Notes under the pieces: model-generated | Told to the model about the DNA's origin: nothing | Databases searched by the model: none | The model's input: the letters and a program-made list of their open reading frames with translations, nothing else | Position numbers and translations under genes: made by a program | Shown: piece by piece, positions 42,186 to 50,700 of the stretch | Layout: the number at the start of each line of letters is the position of its first letter | Position numbering within the stretch: position 1 is the stretch's first letter | From: Archangium sp. | Lineage (GTDB): Bacteria > Myxococcota > Myxococcia > Myxococcales > Myxococcaceae | Assembly (NCBI GenBank): GCA_030681645.1 | Contig: JAUXRX010000052.1 | Span: 1-64,000, forward strand | Length of the DNA: 64,000 bases | Direction of reading: 5' to 3'

Positions 42186-42800
42186 TCAGCGGAGCTGGTG
42201 AAACAGCCGCGAAACGAGCGGCTCGAGCGCGGGCAACTCAGGATCCGACGGAATCCTGTCGCCCATCTTCAGGCGCCGCGGGTTCCTCATTCCCCTGAGG
42301 AAGATGACCTCGCGTGTCTCCGGTAGCACCAACCAGACCGTCTTGACGCCATGCTTGAAATACCAACGAGCCTTCACGAGCAGCGTGTCTTCGTCTTCGT
42401 CCTGACCGGCGATCTCGACGGCGAGAACTGGCGCGACACGACGGAAGCCGCCTCGCTTCGAGCGAGGCGGCAGGTCCTTCCGCCTCCAGATCGCCGCGTC
42501 GGCGCCTCGCACTTCGCCGCCGAGCAGCATCCCGGCTTCATTCGCGCCAACGGAGAACTCAGGGTGATCGACGGCCCATTGGTCCAGAGCGCCAGCGACG
42601 CCAACGGCGACCTCTGGTTGATCGTCTCCGCATGGCGGCATGTAGCGCAGGCTCCCGTTGAGGTATTCGAGACGGCCCGAGACGCGCGGCCACGTCACGA
42701 CGAGGGACGGCTTGAACCCCGGAGGCGCCGCGAGTTCGACCGGGAACCGCAGGCCGCCGCGAGGGAGCGGGACTGGTTCTTCGTAGGAAGCGATGCTCAC
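42186..42800 (-). CDS. Uma2-family endonuclease-fold protein
   Basis: The protein of about 204 residues matches Uma2 (PF05685, PD-(D/E)XK-like fold): GRLEYLNGSLRYMPP, LLGGEVRGADAAIWRR, then LAVEIAGQDEDEDTLLVKARWYFKHGVKTVWLV, with the conserved acidic residues and the VK(A/S)xxY helix. Uma2 proteins are abundant in cyanobacteria and some myxobacteria; their biological role is unsettled. The start is uncertain. GTG 42800 is used; the longest frame reaches 42905 and overlaps the 3' end of dinG. Confidence 0.8.
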   Translation of the reverse strand: MSIASYEEPVPLPRGGLRFPVELAAPPGFKPSLVVTWPRVSGRLEYLNGSLRYMPPCGDDQPEVAVGVAGALDQWAVDHPEFSVGANEAGMLLGGEVRGADAAIWRRKDLPPRSKRGGFRRVAPVLAVEIAGQDEDEDTLLVKARWYFKHGVKTVWLVLPETREVIFLRGMRNPRRLKMGDRIPSDPELPALEPLVSRLFHQLR

Positions 42801-42874
42801 GTCGCAATCGTAGCGGGCGAGGGAAGCGACGCCAATCGCCGGGACCAGGCCGGCACCTGAAGCACCACGCTTCC

Positions 42875-44926
42875 TCACGGCCCCACGCTGCGGCCCGCCC
42901 ACCACTCGCGCACGTCCTCGAAGCGCTGCACCTTCGGTACGTCGGGCAGGCTCGCGAGGAACCGCGCCCCGTAGCGCTTCTTGAGCAGCCGAACGTCACC
43001 GAGCGCGACCACGCCCTTATCCTTGCCCGTGCGGATGAGGCGCCCGAAGCCCTGCCTCAACGCGAGCGCCGCCTGCGGCACCTGGTAGTCGTCGAAGGGC
43101 CGGCCACCGGCCTCGAGCACCGCGTCCATGCGCGCGGCCTGGAGCGGCTCGTTCGGCGGCGCAAACGGCAGCCGATCGATGATCACCATCGAGAGCGCAT
43201 CACCGGGAACGTCGACGCCTTCCCAGAAGCTCTGCGAGGCGAAGAGCACGGAGGGCGCCTCGAGGAACTTCTCGAGCAGGGCGCGCCGCGGGAGATCTCC
43301 CTGCTTGAGCACGGGCACCTTGAGGTGCGGCGCGACCAGCTCGTGCACCGCGTCCATGTGCCTGAGCGAGGTGAAGAGCACGAACGCGCGGCCACCGCTG
43401 AGCTCGAGCAGGCGGTACACCTCGCGCGAGAACTGGAGCGTCCAGTCGGGGCTCGAGGGCTCGGGCAGGTAGCCGGGCACGTAGAGCAGCGCCTGCTTGC
43501 CGTAGTCGAAGGGCGACTCCACCTCGAGCGCGTCCCAGTGGCGGTCGGTGAGGCCGAGCCGCGCGACCACGTAGCCGAAGTCGCCGCCCTTCGTGGACGC
43601 GGTCTGCAGCGTGGCCGAGGTGAAGACGACGCTGTCCACCGAGTCGTAGAGAAAGGTCGAGAGCGAGTGCCCCACGTCGATGGGCGCGGCGCGGAGCGAG
43701 AGCGTGCGGCCCCGCGTGCTCGCCCAGTACACCTGGCTGGGGTCGTCCGCGCGCAGGGTGGTGTCGAGCGCGAAGGCGGCCTCGATGGCGCGGCGGTGGA
43801 ACGCGCCCAGGTCTGCGTCGTCTTCGGGGCAGAGCGCCGAGATGCCGTTCAACGTCTCGAGCAGCAGCGCCGCCTGCGGTCTCGATTCGGCGAGCGAGTC
43901 GGGCAGCAGGCGCAGGTCGACCTGCGGTCTGCCTTCGGCGAGCGCCTCGGCCCCCGGTGCGATGGGGGAAGTGAAGAGCACCTCGGACACGCGGGTGAAG
44001 AAGCGCTCGGACCTGGTGCGCAGCTCGAGCGCCATCGCGGTCAACGTGGCGTGGTGCTGCGAGGTGCCGGGCGTGTGGGCGAGGACGTCGGTGGCGAGGT
44101 TGGCGAGGCGGCCGGACGACGAGGTGATGCCGAAGAACTCGGTGGCGACGTCCTCGAGCGCGTGGGCCTCGTCGAAGATGACCACGTCGTAGGGCGGGAG
44201 CACGCCCAGCTCGAGGTCTCCGGTGCCGCGCAGCTTGAGCGCGAGGTCGGCGAAGAACAGCGCGTGGTTGACCACGATGAGCTGGCACTCGGCCGCCTCC
44301 CTGCGCGCGCGGGTGACGAAGCACGAGTCGTAGAGAGGACAGCGCGCGCCGGTGCACGACTCGGACGTGGTGGAGACCTGGAACCAGGTGGCCCATTGAT
44401 CAGGCAGCTGCGTCTCGCCGCGATCTCCGGTCTCGGTGCCGTACGCCCACTCGCGGAACTCGTCCCAGTGCACGGCGTCGTCGGGCGTGGGGAAGAGCGG
44501 CTGCTTCTCGAAGCGCTCGAAGCGCTGCGCGCAGAGGTAGTTGTTGCGGCCCTTCAGGAGCGCGGCGGTGACGGGCAGCCCGACCTGGTCGCGGAGCAGC
44601 GGGATGTCTTTGAGGAAGATCTGTTCCTGCAACGTGCGCGTGGCGGTGCTGATGATGACCCGCTTGCCCGAGAGCACCGCGGGCACGAGGTAGGCGAGCG
44701 TCTTGCCGGTGCCGGTGCCGGCCTCGGCGAGGAGGAAGCGCTTCTCTTCGAGCGCGTGCGCCACGGCCCGCGCCATCTGCAGCTGCGTGGGGCGGTGCTC
44801 GTAGCCTTCCATCGCGGCCGACAACGCGCCGTCGGGGCCGAGCACGCCGTCGACGGTGAGCCCGTCGGGCGCGGCCCACGTGCGGCGCCTTCGCGGTCCA
44901 TCTTCTTCGTCGGGCCGGCTGCTCAC
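42875..44926 (-). CDS. dinG: DinG/XPD-like DNA helicase
   Basis: This 683-residue superfamily 2 helicase has Walker A AGTGTGKT (residues 69-76), Cys132, Cys191, Cys196 and Cys202 as probable 4Fe-4S ligands, the DEAH box (VVIFDEAHALED), motif IV-V (SFWEGVDVPGDAL) and the arginine-finger motif QGFGRLIRTG. It unwinds DNA 5' to 3' and probably helps resolve R-loops or stalled forks. The alternative YoaA assignment cannot be excluded by sequence alone. A small unrelated gene lies 29 bp upstream. Confidence 0.93.
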   Translation of the reverse strand: MSSRPDEEDGPRRRRTWAAPDGLTVDGVLGPDGALSAAMEGYEHRPTQLQMARAVAHALEEKRFLLAEAGTGTGKTLAYLVPAVLSGKRVIISTATRTLQEQIFLKDIPLLRDQVGLPVTAALLKGRNNYLCAQRFERFEKQPLFPTPDDAVHWDEFREWAYGTETGDRGETQLPDQWATWFQVSTTSESCTGARCPLYDSCFVTRARREAAECQLIVVNHALFFADLALKLRGTGDLELGVLPPYDVVIFDEAHALEDVATEFFGITSSSGRLANLATDVLAHTPGTSQHHATLTAMALELRTRSERFFTRVSEVLFTSPIAPGAEALAEGRPQVDLRLLPDSLAESRPQAALLLETLNGISALCPEDDADLGAFHRRAIEAAFALDTTLRADDPSQVYWASTRGRTLSLRAAPIDVGHSLSTFLYDSVDSVVFTSATLQTASTKGGDFGYVVARLGLTDRHWDALEVESPFDYGKQALLYVPGYLPEPSSPDWTLQFSREVYRLLELSGGRAFVLFTSLRHMDAVHELVAPHLKVPVLKQGDLPRRALLEKFLEAPSVLFASQSFWEGVDVPGDALSMVIIDRLPFAPPNEPLQAARMDAVLEAGGRPFDDYQVPQAALALRQGFGRLIRTGKDKGVVALGDVRLLKKRYGARFLASLPDVPKVQRFEDVREWWAGRSVGP

Positions 44927-44955
44927 GCGGAAGGGAGTAACAGGTCTTCAGCCTC

Positions 44956-45507
44956 TCAAGGAGGAGTGCTGCAGGGCGCCGCGGGGTCGAGCTCGCGACA
45001 GTTCTCGAGGGCGAGCTTCTTCTCGCGAGCGGCCGCCCACTTGCGCTCGGGCGTCGCGCCCCACTTCTCCGCCAGGTCGAGGGCAGAGGCGAACGCCTGG
45101 TGCGCGGCGGCCGAGGCAGGAAACGCAAACGCGAGGGCGCGCGCGGCGGGCACGGTGCGGTTGAGGGCCACGAAGAAGTGCGGGTCGCCGCACCACTGGG
45201 TGAGCGCCACCATCACCCGCACCGCCGCCAGGCGGGGCTCGAGCTGCTCACCACACAGCGAGCTCACCTGCTCGAGGAGGTCCAGCCGCTGCGTGAGCGT
45301 CGCCAGCAGCTTCGCCTTGCTCGTGCCCGACAGGCGCAGCGCGCGCGCCTGCTGGAGCAACGGCGCGAGCTGAGGCGACACCTCGGGGAGCTCAGGGGCC
45401 GCGGCCGCCTTGAAGAGCACCTGCCGAAGCTGAGCTTCCAGCGTCACCCCCGCCGGGAGCTCGCACGGGCCCATCGATGCCACCACCGCCACCACGAGCG
45501 TCAGCAC
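44956..45507 (-). CDS. Exported hypothetical protein
   Basis: This 183-residue protein starts with a hydrophobic segment (MLTLVVAVVASMGPCELPAG) that could be a signal peptide. The rest is helical and Ala/Leu-rich with two Cys pairs (CGEQ, CGDPHF) and ends in CSTPP. Its neighbour dinG starts 29 bp downstream on the same strand. No family was recognised. Confidence 0.65.
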   Translation of the reverse strand: MLTLVVAVVASMGPCELPAGVTLEAQLRQVLFKAAAAPELPEVSPQLAPLLQQARALRLSGTSKAKLLATLTQRLDLLEQVSSLCGEQLEPRLAAVRVMVALTQWCGDPHFFVALNRTVPAARALAFAFPASAAAHQAFASALDLAEKWGATPERKWAAAREKKLALENCRELDPAAPCSTPP

Positions 45508-45581
45508 GCGCCCCGAGTATCACGGCCGACGCGCGGCAGCCGGAAGTCGCGTCGACCGGGAGCCCGTACGGGCTGTGAGCC

Positions 45582-46115
45582 TCACAGCGTCTTGAGGGTG
45601 AACGGCCCGCACACGCCCATGTTGAAGTGGGCGGCGATCTCGAGCGCGCGGCGCACGCGCACCTGCGGCTTCGCGCCCTCGAGCGCCTTCACCGCGCCCA
45701 GCGCGAACTCGGCGCCGCTGCCGATGGCGTCGAATTCTTCGACCTGGTGGCCGACCTGGAAGTCGCTCTCGATGGTGTAGAGCTGGCCCCGGTAACCCAC
45801 CAGGAACTGGCCGCCCTTCTCGGTGTTCGATTCGATCTTGGTGAAGCCCTTCTCCTTGAGCAGCACCCGCACCGCCTCGATGAACTGGGTCACCATGAAG
45901 GTCATGTCGCTGACCTTGTCGCTCTGCGCCGGCACGTTGAGGTGATGCTCGAGCAGCTGCCCCATGCGGAAGCTGGTGGTGTACCCGATGAGGAAAGGCC
46001 CCCGGCGGAAGACCTTGCTCACCTGGCTCGCGCGGCGCGTCCACCCCTGCACCGCGGCGGAGTCGACGCCGATGTACACGCGGCCCTTCTGCACCAGTCC
46101 CACGACACAAGTCAT
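45582..46115 (-). CDS. Proteasome-fold Ntn-hydrolase homologue
   Basis: The protein has 177 residues from ATG 46115, giving MTCVVGLVQKGRVYIGVDSA. Removal of Met would expose Thr1; Asp17 (GVDSA) and Lys33 (VSKVF) then fall at exactly the catalytic positions of proteasome beta subunits and HslV. FLIGYTTSFRMGQLL and AIGSGAEFALGAVKAL match HslV-type strand and helix segments. It has no partner ATPase (HslU, Mpa) nearby and is not HslV itself (family identity low). It could be a free-standing threonine peptidase of the type seen in some bacteria and phages. ATG 46127 is an alternative but would block Thr1. Confidence 0.78.
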   Translation of the reverse strand: MTCVVGLVQKGRVYIGVDSAAVQGWTRRASQVSKVFRRGPFLIGYTTSFRMGQLLEHHLNVPAQSDKVSDMTFMVTQFIEAVRVLLKEKGFTKIESNTEKGGQFLVGYRGQLYTIESDFQVGHQVEEFDAIGSGAEFALGAVKALEGAKPQVRVRRALEIAAHFNMGVCGPFTLKTL

Positions 46116-46138
46116 GGGCTGCACCATACAGTGCGGCC

Positions 46139-46678
46139 ATGGCCGAAGAGCGGTACGTCTTTCCGTCGTCAGTCGAAGGAATGCTCAAGGGACTCGGTGA
46201 ACGCGCCACTCCCGAGTTCAAAGCCCACCTCAAGGCGCACGGCCTCGACCTGGAGAACCTGCCCCCCGCGTTTCCCGTCGCCGAGTGGTCGCCGCACCTG
46301 CGCACCAGCGCGCTCTTCGCCTGGCCCGAAGAGACCGAAGAAGAGGCGCTGCGGCTGCTGGGCCTGCACTTCATTCGCGGCTGGCAGAACACCGCGCTGG
46401 GCGCCGCGGCCTCGGTGATGCTGCGCGTGCTCGGGCCCGCGCGCACGCTCACCCGGCTCGATCGCGCGTTCCGCACGTCCGACAACTTCACCCGCGCCAC
46501 CACGGTGCTGGTCGGCGAACGCGAGGCGCTCATCACCATCAACGAGGTGCAGGGCTTTCCGTCGTACTGGGTGGGCATTCTCCAGGGCGGGCTCGAGGTG
46601 CTGCACCGCCAGGGCTCGGTGACGCTGCACGAGGTGACCCTGCCTTCCGCCACGCTGCGGGTGACCTGGACCGCGTGA
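46139..46678 (+). CDS. DUF2378 family protein
   Basis: This 179-residue protein matches the myxobacterial DUF2378 (TIGR02265) family: FPSSVEGMLKGLGERATPEF, HGLDLENLPPAFPVAEW, EALRLLGLHFIRGWQNTALG and ARTLTRLDRAFRTSDNFTRA. The role of this family is unknown and it is multi-copy in myxobacterial genomes (recalled). It is divergent from the Ntn-hydrolase gene with only 23 bp between the starts, so the two may share a control region. Confidence 0.82.
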   Translation: MAEERYVFPSSVEGMLKGLGERATPEFKAHLKAHGLDLENLPPAFPVAEWSPHLRTSALFAWPEETEEEALRLLGLHFIRGWQNTALGAAASVMLRVLGPARTLTRLDRAFRTSDNFTRATTVLVGEREALITINEVQGFPSYWVGILQGGLEVLHRQGSVTLHEVTLPSATLRVTWTA

Positions 46679-46684
46679 GGGGCG

Positions 46685-47590
46685 TCACGCCGCGCTGCTC
46701 AGGCCCACCACGCGCAGAATGGTGCGCAGCAGGATGATGACGTCGAGGCCGATGCTCCAGCGGCGCTGGTACTCGAGGTCGAGCGCCAGCACGTCGTCGA
46801 AGCCCTTGCCATGGCGGTCACCGCAGACCTGCCACAGCCCGGTGAGGCCGGGCTTCACCTCGAGGCGACGGAAGTGCCACGGCAGGTAGTGGGCCACCTC
46901 GTCGAGCGTGGGAGGTCTGGTGCCCACCAGGCTCATGTCGCCGGTCAGCACGTTCCAGAACTGCGGCAGCTCGTCGAGCATCGTCTTGCGCAGCACGTGG
47001 CCCACCCTCGTGATGCGCGGGTCGTTCTTCGCGGGCTTGAAGAAGAGCGGGCTCTCGCTGTGCACCGAGGCCTTCAGCCGGTCGGCGTGGGGCACCATGG
47101 TGCGGAACTTCCAGATGGGGAACTGCCAGCCGTGGCGCCCCACCCGGTGCTGCCGGAAGAAGATGGGCCCGCCGTCCTCGAGGTGAATGGCCAGCGCGAT
47201 CCACGGCAGCATCGCCAGGGTGAACCCCAGGCCCACCAGCGCGCCCACCACGTCCAGCAGGCGTTTCACCGGGTCGTTGACCGACGGGTGTGGTTCGCGG
47301 CTGAAGTGCGCGGGCTCGTTGCTCGCGACCTCGAGGGCGAGGGCCGCGTCGATCTGCTCTGGAGTGGTCAGGCCCCACTGCTCGAGCAGCTCACCCAGGA
47401 GCACCCAGTGACCCAGGCCGACCTCCTTCGCCTGCTCGGCCAGCGCGTCCTCCAGCTCCTGGCGGGTGATCAGACCCCGCTCCACCAGCACTTCGCCCAA
47501 CTTCGCCACGGCATGTTCCGAGAGGCGACGGTGCCGCTGGTTGGGGTGGGCCTGACCTTTCACCACGCTGAAAGAGCCCGTCGCTGTCAT
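46685..47590 (-). CDS. Polyprenyl-phosphate sugar phosphotransferase with MshEN-like N-terminus
   Basis: The protein has 301 residues from ATG 47590. Residues 109-295 form the bacterial sugar transferase domain: one membrane helix (LLDVVGALVGLGFTLAMLPW), GRHGWQFPIWKFRTMVPHAD, DELPQFWNVLTGDMSLVGTR and KPGLTGLWQVCGD. It starts exopolysaccharide or O-antigen assembly by loading the first sugar phosphate. Residues 30-53 match the MshEN/GspE-N repeat (KLGEVLVERGLIT then L, AL and Q at the expected spacing) and 64-87 hold a degenerate second copy (LLGELLEQWGLTT). MshEN domains bind c-di-GMP, so allosteric control is plausible. Confidence 0.85.
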   Translation of the reverse strand: MTATGSFSVVKGQAHPNQRHRRLSEHAVAKLGEVLVERGLITRQELEDALAEQAKEVGLGHWVLLGELLEQWGLTTPEQIDAALALEVASNEPAHFSREPHPSVNDPVKRLLDVVGALVGLGFTLAMLPWIALAIHLEDGGPIFFRQHRVGRHGWQFPIWKFRTMVPHADRLKASVHSESPLFFKPAKNDPRITRVGHVLRKTMLDELPQFWNVLTGDMSLVGTRPPTLDEVAHYLPWHFRRLEVKPGLTGLWQVCGDRHGKGFDDVLALDLEYQRRWSIGLDVIILLRTILRVVGLSSAA

Positions 47591-47790
47591 GCCCCCGGGA
47601 ACATCATTCTCCGTGCCAACGGCTCCTCCCCGAGCGCGGGGAGGGAAGGCGCAGGAAGCCTCGGGAGCTCCCCTGCGCACGCACCTCCTGCGTGGTGGCG
47701 GCTTGCTTCGGGTCAATCGCAACGCCTTTCTTCAAGAGCGGGAAGGTGTCACAATTCACTCACCCGCCCCGCCTTCCCCCGGACATCCAG

Positions 47791-50700
47791 ATGCGCCCCA
47801 GCTCCAGGTTGCACCTCGCGATGGCCTTGTCCGTCGTCGCGTCACTCTCCTCGTGTGGCTGTCAGCGCCGCGCCGCCATCGAGACGCCCATCGCCGAGCT
47901 GCAGAGCTGCGCCGAAGACGCGCGCTGCGAGACGGGCCTGTGTGATTCCGCCAACGGCAACCCGCTGGCCTGCCTGCGCACCTGCGTGCAGGGCTGCCGC
48001 GGCGCCGACCTCTGCACCCGGCTCGAGAGCGGCAACTACGCCTGCGTCCCCGAGAAGGCGGGGCTGTGCAAGCCGTGTGAGACCGACTCCGACTGTCCCC
48101 AGGTGGCCGACCGCTGCCTGGTGCTGGGCACCACCCGCTACTGCGGCCGCGACTGCAGCTTCGACGACCAGTGCCCGCCTTCCTTCCGCTGCGGCGAGGC
48201 CACCACCGTCAGCGGCGCGCTCGCGCCCAAGCAGTGCCAGCCCACCTCGGGCACCTGTGAGTGCATCGCCGCCACCGCCGGCCAGCAGGTGCCCTGCGAC
48301 GTCACCAACGCCTCGGGCACCTGCTCCGGCATCAGCGTGTGCCGCCCCCCCGTCGGTTACGACCTCTGCACCGCGCGCACGCCCACGGCCGAGGTGTGCA
48401 ACGGCCTCGACGACGACTGCAACGGCATGACCGACGAGAACCTGGGCGACATCACGTGCGGCACCGGGGAATGCCAGCGCGCCGCTGCGGCCTGCGCCAA
48501 CGGCACCCCCCAGCCCTGCACCCCCGGCCTGCCCTCTGCCGAGGTCTGCAACAGCCGCGACGACAACTGCGACGGCACCGTCGACGACGGCTTCAACCTG
48601 TCGACCGACGTCAATCACTGCGGCGCGTGCAACCAGCCGTGCGTGCTCACCAACGCGGTGCCGAAGTGTGAACTGGGCGCCTGCGCCGTGGACCGCTGCG
48701 TCGCGGGGTGGACCGACCTCGACCGGGTGGCGGCCAACGGCTGCGAGTACCCGTGCGTGGTGGCCGACGGCGGCGGCATGGAGATCTGCGACGGCCTCGA
48801 CAACGACTGCAACGGCGTCGTCGACGACGGCTTCGACCTGATCACCGACCCGGCGAACTGCGGCCAGTGCAACCTCACCTGCTCGGTGCCGGGCACGACG
48901 GTGGCGACCTACGCCTGCGTGGCGCGGGTCTGCGGCATCGGCAGCTGCGTGAGCGGGCGGGGCAACTGCAACCAGAGCTACGGAGACGGCTGCGAGGTCG
49001 ACCTCGGCACCGACGTGAGCCACTGCGGCCTGTGCGGCCAGGCCTGCGTCACCCCCAACGCCACGCCCGGCTGTGACGCGGGCTCGTGCGCGGTGGTGCA
49101 GTGCAACAACGGCTTTGGCGACTGCAACGGCCAGGTGAGCGACGGCTGCGAGGTGAACACCAACACCGCGCTCTCGAACTGCGGCGGGTGCGGCAACGCG
49201 TGCAGCGCGGCCAACGCCACCAGCACCTGCGTCAACGGCAGCTGCGGCTTCACCTGCGCGGCGAACTGGTGGGACGCCGACGGCCTGGCGGCCAACGGCT
49301 GCGAGTACGCCTGCATTCGCACCGCGGGCGGGGTGGAGGCCTGCGACAACATCGACAACGACTGCGACAACCGCGTCGACGAAGACTTCGACCTCACCTC
49401 GAACGCCGCGCACTGCGGCCTGTGCAACCGGGCCTGCAGCGCGCCCTTCAGCACCACCACCTGCTCGGCGTCGACGTGCGGCATCACCGCGTGCGACCCG
49501 GGCCGCGCCAACTGCAACGCCGTCTACGTCGACGGCTGCGAGGTGAACACCGGCACCGACCTGAACAACTGCGGCGCGTGCAACACCACCTGCAGCGCCG
49601 CCAACGGCACGCCGCGCTGCCAGGCGGGCACGTGCGGCATCCAGGCCTGCAACGCGGGCTTCGCCAACTGCAACAACCAGGTGGCCGACGGGTGTGAGAT
49701 CAACACCAACACCAACCTCGCCAACTGCGGCGCGTGCAACGCGGCCTGCACCGCGGCCAACGGCACGCCGAGCTGCGTGGGCGGCGCGTGCGCAGTGCTC
49801 AGCTGCAACCCCGCGTTCGCCAACTGCAACGGGGTGGCGGCCGACGGGTGCGAGGTGAGCACCGGCAACGACCTCAACAACTGCGGCGCGTGCAACGTGG
49901 CCTGCTCGACGCCGAACGCGACGCCGCGTTGCCAGGCGGGCGCGTGTGGCATCAACTCGTGCAACCCGGGCTACACCGACTGCAACGGGCTGGTGCCCGA
50001 CGGCTGCGAGGTGCTCACCGGCGGGAGCGACGTGGCCAACTGCGGCGGCTGCGGCACGGTGTGCGCGACGCCCAACGCCACCCCGCGCTGCACCACGGGC
50101 ACCTGCGGCATCCTCAGCTGCAACCTGGGCTTCGCGAACTGCAACGGCCAGGTGAACGACGGGTGTGAGATCAACACCAACACCAGCCTCGCCAACTGCG
50201 GGAGCTGCGGCGCCCAATGCGCGCCGGCCCACGCGTCCCCGGTGTGCGTGGCCGGCTCGTGCGGCATCGGCGCGTGCCAGGCGGGCTGGGTCAACCTGAA
50301 CGGGCTGGTGGCCGACGGCTGCGAGTACGGCTGCGTGCCCACCAACGGGGGCGTGGAGGCCTGCGACGGCGTCGACAACAACTGCAACGGCGGCGTCGAC
50401 GAGACCTTCACGCTGGCGACCGACGTCACCAACTGCGGCGCCTGCGGCAACGTGTGCGCGGCGGCGAACGTCTCGGTGCCGCGCTGCGTGGCGGGGGCCT
50501 GCGGAGTGCAGACCTGCAACGCGGGCTTCGCCAACTGCAACGGCACCTTCCCCGACGGCTGCGAGGTGAACACCAACACCAGCCTCTCGAACTGCGGCGC
50601 GTGCGGCGCGGTGTGCACCACGGCCAACGCGACCCCGGTGTGCACCAGCGGCGCCTGTCAGATCGCCAGCTGCCTGGGCAACAACCGCGACTGCAACGTG

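Noticed and set aside
45582..46127. HslV or true proteasome subunit
   Set aside because: The catalytic triad register fits, but the body sequence differs from HslV and no HslU, Mpa or alpha subunit is nearby.
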